DNA of 5,372 bases. Origin: Nitrososphaerales archaeon. Lineage in GTDB: Archaea > Thermoproteota > Nitrososphaeria > Nitrososphaerales > UBA183. A program made the position numbers and the translations under genes. How positions within the stretch are numbered: position 1 is the first letter of the stretch; every line of letters starts with the position of its first letter. The DNA lies in contig JASHZW010000146.1 of NCBI GenBank assembly GCA_030042335.1, positions 1 to 5,372 of the forward strand. The letters run 5' to 3'. The notes under the pieces are model-generated. The model was not told the origin of the DNA. It saw only the letters and a list, made by a program, of their open reading frames with translations, and ran no database searches. Below, in pieces: positions 1-4,760 of the stretch.

Positions 1-341
1 AAGATGACAAGGGCGACTATGATGAATGTGATGACGTTGTTGAGGAAGTCCCCGATGCCGAAGGTCTGCCCGTACACCTTCACAGCGTAGGTGCCCAGAT
101 TGGTGCTAGGATCGACGAAACCGATGATTGGTAGTATCAGGTCCGTTACGAGTGCCTTCACGAGGTTGCCGAGATAGACGCCGAGGATGAACGCCACGGC
201 GAGTCCCAAGACCTTGTACTGGTCTAGGAAGGACCTGAACTCGTTCACGAAGCCCTTCGGCGTCGGCGGCGCGGGGGCCGGAGTCAGGAGTTTCTCGATG
301 GCCTTCAGCTCCGCGAGTATGTCGTCGTTTGAGGCTGGCAC
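1..341 (-). CDS. mscL: MscL-type large-conductance mechanosensitive channel, C-terminus cut off by the window edge
   Basis: MscL is a homopentameric membrane channel that opens under membrane tension and releases solutes on osmotic downshock. Reading the minus strand from 341 gives 113 residues. Residues 34-75 (starting EFRSFLDQYKVLGLAVAF and ending LILPIIGF) match the MscL N-terminal helix plus TM1. Residues 77-97 match the periplasmic loop, and residues 98-113 (DFLNNVITFIIVALVI) match TM2. The remaining C-terminus lies left of the window. The start is a choice between GTG at 341 and an in-frame ATG at 392, which adds 17 residues. I prefer 341 because a TATA-like TTAAAT (365-370, minus) is centred about 26 bases upstream, the spacing of the other promoters here. 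An acidic helix (about 6-19) and a Pro/Ala-rich linker (20-28) precede the channel domain; bacterial MscL has comparable elements at its C-terminus. The family call is firm; the start is less so. Confidence 0.85.
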   Translation of the reverse strand, partial: MPASNDDILAELKAIEKLLTPAPAPPTPKGFVNEFRSFLDQYKVLGLAVAFILGVYLGNLVKALVTDLILPIIGFVDPSTNLGTYAVKVYGQTFGIGDFLNNVITFIIVALVI

Positions 342-364
342 GAGCGAGATTGTGCGAAGATTGG

Positions 365-370
365 ATTTAA
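365..370 (-). promoter_or_regulatory. TATA-like box for mscL
   Basis: On the minus strand this reads TTAAAT within GGCTTAAATCC. Its centre is about 26 bases upstream of the GTG at 341, which suggests a leaderless mscL transcript starting at that codon. It lies inside the longer version of the ORF that would begin with ATG at 392. Confidence 0.5.
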
Positions 371-408
371 GCCTTACAATATTGGGAAACATCGTAACCC
401 GAGGATAG

Positions 409-417
409 CTTAATTAA
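409..417. promoter_or_regulatory. Palindromic TATA-like element between mscL and the small membrane gene
   Basis: CTTAATTAA contains the perfect palindrome TTAATTAA (410-417), the most AT-rich spot between the two divergent genes. As a plus-strand TATA box it would place a transcript start near 437-441. That is downstream of the ATG at 421 and upstream of the GTG/ATG at 481/484. On the minus strand it lies only about 21 bases from the ATG at 392, short for leaderless initiation there. Confidence 0.4.
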
Positions 418-483
418 TCGATGATGGGGGCTCGGATTCTGTCTGAATTGTCGCTCGATGCACCCGGCTCCAGAGTCAGCGTG

Positions 484-660
484 ATGATAAGGCTGGTAGG
501 GGCCGCTTTCCTTGCGCTCGGGGCTCTATTGACTTACTTTACCTATGTAGGAGCAGAACAGGCAAGCATCGTGCCCCAGATTGTGCCGGTCTTCTATCTG
601 GGCGCCGGACTGATAATGGTCGTTGGCTTCATCGCGCTCGTCGCGAACTATACGAACTGA
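484..660 (+). CDS. Small two-helix membrane protein of unknown function
   Basis: I do not recognise this protein. From ATG at 484 it is 58 residues: hydrophobic helix 1 (about 2-22), a short polar segment with EQ (25-26), helix 2 (about 34-54) and the tail NYTN. It is almost all membrane-spanning, with one Arg near the N-terminus. The frame is open back to tandem ATGs at 421/424 and has a GTG at 481. The extra 21 residues from 421 are polar and not protein-like, and the TATA-like element at 409-417 lies too close to 421 for that codon to be on the transcript. No Shine-Dalgarno sequence is visible before 484. It is divergent from mscL and lies 54 bases before the OsmC gene, which has its own promoter. 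It could be a membrane-stress or accessory subunit, but nothing here shows that. Confidence 0.6.
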   Translation: MIRLVGAAFLALGALLTYFTYVGAEQASIVPQIVPVFYLGAGLIMVVGFIALVANYTN

Positions 661-683
661 CGAGTTCGGCTCCGCACCTACTG

Positions 684-690
684 CTTTTAG
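684..690 (+). promoter_or_regulatory. TATA-like box for the OsmC gene
   Basis: CTTTTAG is centred about 28 bases before the ATG at 715, fitting leaderless transcription. A weak GGAG (707-710) lies only four bases before the ATG, so some Shine-Dalgarno pairing on a longer transcript cannot be excluded. Confidence 0.45.
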
Positions 691-714
691 GCAAGTCCCC
701 ATATCGGGAGCAGG

Positions 715-1269
715 ATGGCAAAGCAAAGGAACTCGACGCTCCTGAACAACATCGACCTGGAAGCTGTGGCGGAGACGAAGAAGGCTTTCGAAAAGGAGGA
801 CGGGCATCACCATGTCGAGAAGAACATCGGGGGAGTCTATCGTCTGGAGGGCAGCCCGTCTTTTGTCGCGGAGCTGCGCACCGATGCATCGAACGTCATT
901 GTCTCGTCTGACGAACCCAAGGCGCTCGGTGGACGCGGGGTACATGTCTCGCCTCTTACTTACGTGCTCTTCGGAGTGACTGCCTGCTTCGCCAACTCGC
1001 TCGCAATACAGTGCAGCCTGAACGGAGTGGAGCTGCGGAGCCTGAAGCTGAAGAGCCACCTCTCTTACGATATAGGGCCTGTCCTGTCGGGAATCGACTC
1101 CCCCCTCATCGAGGAGCTTGCCATAGAGGTGGAGTCCGACAAGGACATCACCGAGCTCATCGAGCTCACGAAAGAGAGATGTCCGGCCTTGTACGCAATC
1201 AATCACGCCATCAAGACCGACGTATTCCAGTCCGGGCGGCGTTCTGCACGAGCAAAGGCGCGCAGATAG
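715..1269 (+). CDS. OsmC/Ohr-family redox protein
   Basis: OsmC/Ohr proteins are cytoplasmic thiol peroxidases that reduce organic or inorganic hydroperoxides using two cysteines, working as intertwined dimers. This protein has 184 residues, longer than the usual 140 or so because of an N-terminal extension of about 35 residues. The OsmC core begins with a beta-rich part (about 40-75). The helix SPLTYVLFGVTACFANSL carries the first conserved cysteine, Cys91. Cys156 follows, in RCPALYAINHAIKTDV, at the position of the family's second cysteine. Cys100 is an extra. Both redox cysteines are kept, so peroxidase activity is plausible, but many archaeal members are uncharacterised and the substrate is unknown. 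The C-terminus is a basic tail (RRSARAKARR). ATG 715 is chosen because of the TATA-like box at 684-690. The next gene starts 37 bases downstream with its own promoter, so the two are probably not one operon. Confidence 0.85.
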   Translation: MAKQRNSTLLNNIDLEAVAETKKAFEKEDGHHHVEKNIGGVYRLEGSPSFVAELRTDASNVIVSSDEPKALGGRGVHVSPLTYVLFGVTACFANSLAIQCSLNGVELRSLKLKSHLSYDIGPVLSGIDSPLIEELAIEVESDKDITELIELTKERCPALYAINHAIKTDVFQSGRRSARAKARR

Positions 1270-1273
1270 ATTC

Positions 1274-1281
1274 CTAAATTA
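1274..1281 (+). promoter_or_regulatory. TATA-like box for the LysE-family gene
   Basis: CTAAATTA is centred about 29 bases before ATG 1307, just after the OsmC stop codon. No Shine-Dalgarno motif lies between it and the ATG, consistent with a leaderless start. Confidence 0.5.
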
Positions 1282-1306
1282 AGCGGCATCTTCGTTACTG
1301 CCAGTC

Positions 1307-1915
1307 ATGGCCATCCTGGACTACATCGCGTATTCTTTCGCGACGTGCCTCTTCATCTTCGTAGTCCCGGGACCGATATTCTTCCTCTCCATCACTGAGG
1401 GAGTCAGGGGAATCCGGCAGGGGATGCTGATGCTGCTCGGGGTGGCCGCAGCCCAGTCGATGCTGGTAGGAGTGCTGGCGACCGGTCTCCTGCTGCTTCT
1501 CAAGCAGGTGATACCCGAGCTGACTCTTTTCGGCGGAGCGTTCCTCCTCTGGATCGGATTCTCAGCCATCAGAACGGCAGTGAAGGGTCAGTTCACTACC
1601 TCGCAGGACGCGCGAAGCGGGTCATTCGCAAGAGGCTTTGTGCTGACGCTGGCCAATCCCGCCTTCATCCTCTGGCTTCTCACCGTCGGAGCGACGATCC
1701 TTGAGACGGGTCTGACCACGGTCGGTAATCCCGCCTACGCCATCTTCTGGCTTGACATTTTAGTGACCTCCGCTGGGATCAGCCTTGTCCTGATATTCCT
1801 CTCATCGCGGGGCCACAAGCTCACCGGGCAGCGGGGGATGCAGATACTGACCCTTCTCTCCGGAATCGCGTTCATAGCGCTGGGCTTGATATTTCTCGTC
1901 GGGCTTTTCCCGTAG
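1307..1915 (+). CDS. LysE/RhtB-family transporter
   Basis: LysE-superfamily proteins are inner-membrane exporters of amino acids such as lysine, threonine or homoserine, usually about 200 residues with six membrane segments. This one has 202 residues. The signature VVPGP near the end of TM1 (residues 19-23) is followed by an amphipathic stretch (EGVRGIRQG). Hydrophobic segments lie at about 41-65, 70-90, 110-132, 145-166 and 178-201. FGGAFLLWIGFSAIR (75-89) matches the conserved TM3 motif, and FARGFVLTLANP (107-118) the family's central F..G....NP motif. The polar linker around 93-106 would be cytoplasmic. The substrate cannot be read from sequence. It is followed closely by an M20 hydrolase on the same strand, but that gene has its own TATA box. 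A coupling of hydrolysis and export is possible but unsupported. Confidence 0.85.
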   Translation: MAILDYIAYSFATCLFIFVVPGPIFFLSITEGVRGIRQGMLMLLGVAAAQSMLVGVLATGLLLLLKQVIPELTLFGGAFLLWIGFSAIRTAVKGQFTTSQDARSGSFARGFVLTLANPAFILWLLTVGATILETGLTTVGNPAYAIFWLDILVTSAGISLVLIFLSSRGHKLTGQRGMQILTLLSGIAFIALGLIFLVGLFP

Positions 1916-1920
1916 TTTTT
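1901..1920 (+). terminator. Probable T-tract terminator after the LysE gene
   Basis: The last codons contain GGGCTTTTCCCG (1901-1912), which can form a small hairpin. A run of five T (1916-1920) follows directly after the TAG stop. Archaeal RNA polymerase terminates on T-runs, and the next gene's TATA box begins 14 bases later, so this is a sensible end point. The hairpin itself is short and lies inside the coding region. Confidence 0.4.
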
Positions 1921-1933
1921 CGGGTCCAAGAAT

Positions 1934-1940
1934 CTTATAT
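1934..1940 (+). promoter_or_regulatory. TATA-like box for the M20 gene
   Basis: CTTATAT is centred about 27 bases before the ATG at 1964 and about 24 before the GTG at 1961. This favours the ATG at 1964 as a leaderless start over the internal ATG at 2000. Confidence 0.55.
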
Positions 1941-1963
1941 GACGTAGAGCCCTGCTCGGCGTG

Positions 1964-3277
1964 ATGAGCGGCGCCCGAAGCGAGAACAGACCCGTCGTCA
2001 TGAAGGCCGCAGAGACGATCGAGAAGACAAAGGACGAAATGGTCCAGTTCCTCTCCGAATATGTCCAGCACAGGTCGGTCAACCTGTCGATAGACAAGAC
2101 ACAGGGCGAGGGGGAGTGCCAGAACTGGCTGACCGCCCAGCTGAGCAGGTGGGGCTGCTTCGACAGGGTGGACGCCTGGGAGAAAGCAGAGAAGAGGCCC
2201 AATGTTGTCGCAGCCTTGAAGGGGACCGAGGGTGGAGGCGCGTTAGGTTTCTTGGGCCACACCGATGTGGTCCCCGTGGCCGAGGAGAGCCTCGACGAAT
2301 GGACCGTCGCGCCGTGGCAGGGAATCGTCCGAGATGGCAAGGTCTACGGGAGGGGCGCGTGCGACATGAAGGCGGGGAACGTCGCGTTCCTCTGGGCGAT
2401 GAAGACCCTCTCGGAGATGGGGCTGAAGCTGCGGAAGGATGTCTATGGGGCAGCCGTCAGCGGCGAGGAGACCGGCGAGCACGAGCTCGGAGTCGACCAG
2501 ATCCTCGACCGTGGTTATCGACCGGAGTTCGTCCTTTGCGCGGAGCCCACGAACAGTAAGATATGTCCCGCCACCCCGGGAGTTTTCTTCTTCAACCTGG
2601 TCGTCCATGGCAAGGCCATCCACACGAGTCAGAGGTACAGGTCGGTCTTTCCCCAGCAAGGGATGGGCCCTCCACCCGGGGTAGACGCAGTCCAGAAGGC
2701 GACGAAGTTCCTTGAGGGGTTCGGGGAACTGGAGAGGCAGTGGGCGCTCAGAAAGCGCCACCCCATCCTCGCGCGGGGCACCTCGAACCTTACGGCTACC
2801 CTCATCAAGGGAGGCGAGTACACCGTGGCGCTCCCCGAGCGATGCGAGGTCACCTACAACGTGTGGTACGACCCCGGAGAGAAGTTCGAAGACGTGGAGA
2901 GGGAGCTGAGGGCCTACGTGAAGAGGATCTCGGAGAACGACGACTGGCTGCGGGAGCACCCGCCGACCTTGGACATCCCCGCGCCGCAGTGGCCGGTCGT
3001 CATACCTCCGATAGACGTCCCCCTGAGCCATCCCGGGTGCAGGACCACCGCGGAGGCTTTCGAGTTGGCCCTCGGAAGGCAGGCTGAGTTCGACGGGTTC
3101 ACCGCTGTGTGCGATATCAACTGGCTCAAGAAGAAGGACGTGACGGGGATAATGCTCGGCCCTGGCGATCTCTCCGACGGAACTCATGGCGTTGACGAGT
3201 TCGTAGCCATCAAGCAAGTCGTTGACTGCTGCAAGATCTATGCAGCTGCGATGGTAAACTGGTGCGAGGTAGCGTAA
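1964..3277 (+). CDS. M20-family zinc amidohydrolase (ArgE/DapE/CPG2-like)
   Basis: M20 enzymes use two zinc ions to hydrolyse N-acyl amino acids or small peptides in the cytoplasm. The family includes acetylornithine deacetylase, succinyl-diaminopimelate desuccinylase and N-formyl-pyrimidine deformylases. This protein has 437 residues from ATG 1964, and the full ligand set is visible. GHTDVVP gives metal ligand His99 and Asp101. GRGACDMKAG gives bridging Asp134. SGEE gives catalytic Glu168 and metal ligand Glu169. LCAEPT gives Glu194, and DGTHGVDEF gives His408. The segment from about 205 to 320 is the dimerisation lid. It contains ELERQWALRKRHPIL, resembling the larger ArgE-like/YlmB-like members rather than the short LysK type. 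The active site looks intact, but the substrate cannot be assigned. GTG 1961 directly precedes the ATG, and the next ATG is at 2000. The TAA stop lies six bases from the converging tRNA-Asn gene. Confidence 0.88.
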   Translation: MSGARSENRPVVMKAAETIEKTKDEMVQFLSEYVQHRSVNLSIDKTQGEGECQNWLTAQLSRWGCFDRVDAWEKAEKRPNVVAALKGTEGGGALGFLGHTDVVPVAEESLDEWTVAPWQGIVRDGKVYGRGACDMKAGNVAFLWAMKTLSEMGLKLRKDVYGAAVSGEETGEHELGVDQILDRGYRPEFVLCAEPTNSKICPATPGVFFFNLVVHGKAIHTSQRYRSVFPQQGMGPPPGVDAVQKATKFLEGFGELERQWALRKRHPILARGTSNLTATLIKGGEYTVALPERCEVTYNVWYDPGEKFEDVERELRAYVKRISENDDWLREHPPTLDIPAPQWPVVIPPIDVPLSHPGCRTTAEAFELALGRQAEFDGFTAVCDINWLKKKDVTGIMLGPGDLSDGTHGVDEFVAIKQVVDCCKIYAAAMVNWCEVA

Positions 3278-3319
3278 GCGTAGCGGCGCCGGGCCGACTT
3301 GAACGGCCGACCAACAGGT

Positions 3320-3339
3320 GACTGTGGTGTTGCCCACCG
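3320..3339 (-). other. tRNA-Asn intron at 37/38 with a canonical BHB motif
   Basis: The 20-base intron lies between A37 and A38. The precursor folds as a strict bulge-helix-bulge. Outer helix GCAGG/CCTGT is followed by central 4-bp helix CTGT (3345-3342) with ACAG (3325-3322). Bulge TAC (3341-3339) is on one side and bulge TCA (3321-3319) on the other. The inner helix is GGTG/CACC, closed by loop GGCAA. The archaeal endonuclease cuts between bases 2 and 3 of each bulge, giving exactly this intron and a normal seven-base anticodon loop. Confidence 0.87.
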
Positions 3340-3356
3340 TAACAGCCTGCTGCTCT

Positions 3357-3405
3357 TGGCTCGCTCCTCATCGGAGTTCTACCATGCTCCCCGGCATTTT
3401 CGAGA
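3357..3405 (-). other. Probable second tRNA-Asn intron in the D-loop
   Basis: About 49 extra bases separate the D-loop start AGAGGCA (3412-3406) from AGAGC (3356-3352). Removing them yields D-loop AGAGGCAA with G18G19 and A21 in place. The boundaries are uncertain by a base or two. CTCG (3404-3401) pairs with CGAG (3363-3360) and GG (3409-3408) with CC (3359-3358), leaving a three-base bulge CAT. This looks like a relaxed BHB rather than a strict one. Inside, CTCC-GATGA-GGAG (3376-3364) forms a small hairpin. Confidence 0.7.
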
Positions 3406-3425
3406 TGCCTCTGAGCTACGGCGCC

Positions 3426-3580
3426 AGATATCCGCCGCCTGCTTCTACACCTTATTTGGCCTTTGCCCTGAGCTCGGGGGCTTTTTCAGGCGAAGGACTT
3501 GAGGTAAGAACGCGAAAAGGCAATCCCTCGAGGCCATAGTTATTCCCGAAGAGCAGGCCCGACTTGGATAGGAGTGGGTG
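3426..3580. other. Non-coding spacer between divergent tRNA-Asn and HNH promoters
   Basis: I see no convincing gene here. A likely tRNA promoter box, AAATAAG on the minus strand (3451-3457), is about 30 bases from the tRNA 5' end. GCCC (3465-3468) can pair with GGGC (3479-3482 region) ahead of a five-T run (3482-3486) on the plus strand, a weak terminator-like element with no obvious upstream plus-strand transcript other than M20 read-through. Confidence 0.4.
3451..3457 (-). promoter_or_regulatory. TATA-like box for tRNA-Asn
   Basis: The minus strand reads AAATAAG, centred about 29-30 bases before the first base of the tRNA (3425). This allows initiation a few bases upstream of the mature 5' end followed by RNase P trimming. 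Confidence 0.4.
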
Positions 3581-3588
3581 CTTAAATT
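3581..3588 (+). promoter_or_regulatory. TATA-like box for the HNH gene
   Basis: CTTAAATT is centred about 26 bases before the TTG at 3610 and supports that non-ATG codon as a leaderless start. No in-frame ATG or Shine-Dalgarno motif lies nearby. Confidence 0.5.
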
Positions 3589-3609
3589 CTCAAAGCACCT
3601 TCGGATTCA

Positions 3610-4097
3610 TTGATTAGTAAGACGATCCTCGCCGAGTTGCTACAGCAACATCTCTCGACTGAGAGTATTGCAAAGAAACTCGACTGCAGTCCCGGCAATG
3701 TCCTCTATTGGGAGAGGAAGTATGGGCTCCGGCCGGCATTCGCATCTTGTGGAAACGGCCGAAGAAGGAGATCGCCCGAGGAGATGGCTGCGTACATGAG
3801 CAGCAACCCAACGATTCGACGGAGAAAATTGAAAGCGAAGGCAATCGCCTACAAGGGCGGGAAATGTGTGCTGTGCGACTATGACAGATGCAACGCTGCC
3901 TTGAGTTTCAGCACATGGACAGGAGAACGAAGACCTTCGGTCTTTCGAGAAGAGGCATTATCAGGTCATGGGATTCAATCAGAAAGGAACTTGACAAGTG
4001 CGTCCTCATCTGCGCTAACTGCCATCGGGAGGTCGAAGCTGGAGTAAGGGTCGTCCCTTCCCTAAACGCGCAGGAGCCCACTCCTGACAAGGAATAG
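3610..4097 (+). pseudogene. HTH-HNH endonuclease gene with a one-base frameshift
   Basis: HNH proteins are metal-dependent nucleases. From TTG 3610 the first frame encodes a helix-turn-helix-like segment (residues 5-40, including TESIAKKLDCSPGNVLYWERKYGL), a basic linker (RRRR, 51-54) and the start of the zinc-bound HNH domain (KCVLCDYDRCNAAL, Cys86 and Cys89). The expected continuation (EFQHMD, TFGLS, RSWDSIRKELDKCVLICANCHREVEAG, second CxxC pair) is in the frame one base away and ends at TAG 4095-4097. Joining the frames at 3903 gives about 162 residues, a normal length. The first frame alone runs out of frame to 4047 and lacks the second zinc knuckle. One lost G (TTGGAG to TTGAG near 3903) explains it. 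True mutation, assembly error or recoding cannot be told apart here, but no slippery heptamer is present. The domain also departs from the usual EFHH and HREIH patterns (Q and E instead of His). Confidence 0.8.
4071..4086. terminator. Inverted repeat between converging HNH and phoU genes
   Basis: CAGGAG-CCCA-CTCCTG is a perfect six-base-pair hairpin with a four-base loop. It sits at the very end of the HNH reading frame and about 19 bases beyond the phoU stop on the other strand. It could act as a bidirectional transcript end, but neither strand has a clear T-run after it. Confidence 0.3.
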
Positions 4098-4104
4098 GAT
4101 TAGT

Positions 4105-4737
4105 CTACTTCTTCGTTCTCTTTCCCGTGACGGTATACGCGACGGCCTCGCCCACATCCTCGGCGTGGTCTGCTATTCTCTCGAGGTACCGGAGGATGAG
4201 GGTACCCGATATGTAGCATTTGGTGTCGCCTCCGGTCTCCTTGGTGACCTTCTGCAGATAGCTGCGATACATGTCGTCGACGACGTTGTCCATGGTCTTG
4301 AGCTTCCCTGCCATCATGACATCCCTCTCGGTGAAGGCCTTGATGCTCAGGTGTATCATGTCGACTGACTGACGCGCTGCCTTCTCGATGTCTGCTTTGT
4401 CACAGTCGGACAGATCCTTGTAGAAGGAGAGGATGTCAGCGATGTCGTACGCATACCTCCCCAGGCGTGAGAAGCCGTACGCTATCTCCATGGCCGAGGT
4501 GATGAAGCGGAGGTCCGATGCAACAGGCTGGTATCTCGCGATCATCTCGGTGGCGAGGTCATTGACATCGTCCTGCAGGTTGGCGAGCTGTTCGGAACTC
4601 GAATAGACCTCCTCCCGCACGTCCTTTCCTAGGGAATAGGCCTCGATCGCTTTCTTGACTGTCGCCTCGGAGAGCGCCCCCATATCCAACACTAGGGTGG
4701 TCAGTCTTTCAAGTCCCATCTCCATCAGTCGTGGCAT
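4105..4737 (-). CDS. phoU: PhoU-family phosphate uptake regulator
   Basis: PhoU restrains the Pst phosphate transporter and signals phosphate sufficiency. It is a cytoplasmic all-helical protein built of two three-helix repeats that bind metal clusters. This protein has 210 residues, close to the usual 215-240. RYQPVASDLRFI (69-80) is the hallmark segment of repeat 1. Repeat 1 then has SRLGRY (90-95) where the metal-binding ExxxD pattern would be. Repeat 2 keeps it as ERIADH (186-191). I associate the RLGRY form with archaeal PhoU proteins. The start ATG at 4737 is preceded by Shine-Dalgarno AAGGAGAG (4746-4753, minus) at 8 bases. pstB ends 23 bases upstream, so the two are cotranscribed in the usual pstB-phoU order. 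This is an internal operon gene, which explains the Shine-Dalgarno that the promoter-proximal genes here lack. Confidence 0.92.
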   Translation of the reverse strand: MPRLMEMGLERLTTLVLDMGALSEATVKKAIEAYSLGKDVREEVYSSSEQLANLQDDVNDLATEMIARYQPVASDLRFITSAMEIAYGFSRLGRYAYDIADILSFYKDLSDCDKADIEKAARQSVDMIHLSIKAFTERDVMMAGKLKTMDNVVDDMYRSYLQKVTKETGGDTKCYISGTLILRYLERIADHAEDVGEAVAYTVTGKRTKK

Positions 4738-4745
4738 TCTGGCAT

Positions 4746-4753
4746 CTCTCCTT
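4746..4753 (-). promoter_or_regulatory. Shine-Dalgarno sequence of phoU
   Basis: The minus strand reads AAGGAGAG, eight bases before the phoU ATG (4737). It fixes that start over the in-frame ATGs a few codons later, and it is the only strong ribosome binding site visible in the window. Confidence 0.75.
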
Positions 4754-4760
4754 GGGACGG

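Larger units (their letters stand above)
3284..3425 (-). tRNA. tRNA-Asn(GTT) with two introns
   Basis: On the minus strand, acceptor strand GGCGCCG (3425-3419) pairs perfectly with CGGCGCC (3291-3285), followed by discriminator G (3284). TA (3418-3417) occupies positions 8-9. The D-stem is GCTC (3416-3413) with GAGC (3355-3352), and A26 is at 3351. The anticodon stem GCAGG (3350-3346) pairs with CCTGT (3318-3314), including one G-T pair. The loop holds C32, T33, anticodon GTT (3343-3341) and A37; A38 (3319) comes after an intron. The variable loop is TGGTC (3313-3309). The T-arm is GGCCG-TTCAAGT-CGGCC (3308-3292). G73 and GTT fit archaeal asparagine tRNA. Removing 20 bases (3320-3339) and about 49 bases in the D-loop leaves about 73 bases, the normal size. 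CCA is not encoded. A TATA-like AAATAAG lies upstream at 3451-3457. Its 3' end nearly abuts the M20 stop codon. Confidence 0.88.

Noticed and set aside
526..1206. Minus-strand open frame (226 codons) opposite the OsmC gene
   Set aside because: The plus strand encodes a clear OsmC protein with both redox cysteines; the antisense product has no family features.
1735..2340. Minus-strand open frame (201 codons) spanning the LysE/M20 boundary
   Set aside because: It crosses two real plus-strand genes and the promoter between them; low-complexity Ser/Pro-rich product.
2243..3337. Long minus-strand open frame (364 codons) opposite the M20 gene
   Set aside because: It is the antisense shadow of a gene with a complete M20 active site, has no recognisable domain, and runs into the tRNA-Asn gene.
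3357..3405. C/D-box guide RNA inside the D-loop intron (as in archaeal tRNA-Trp introns)
   Set aside because: GATGA is present, but a full RTGATGA C box and a CTGA D box are not, and the intron is short.
3299..3539. Two short plus-strand open frames (67 and 73 codons)
   Set aside because: They lie over the tRNA-Asn gene and its upstream spacer, and their proteins show no domain or sensible composition.
3890..3910. Programmed -1 frameshifting in the HNH gene
   Set aside because: The sequence at the junction does not fit an X XXY YYZ slippery site and no strong structure follows.
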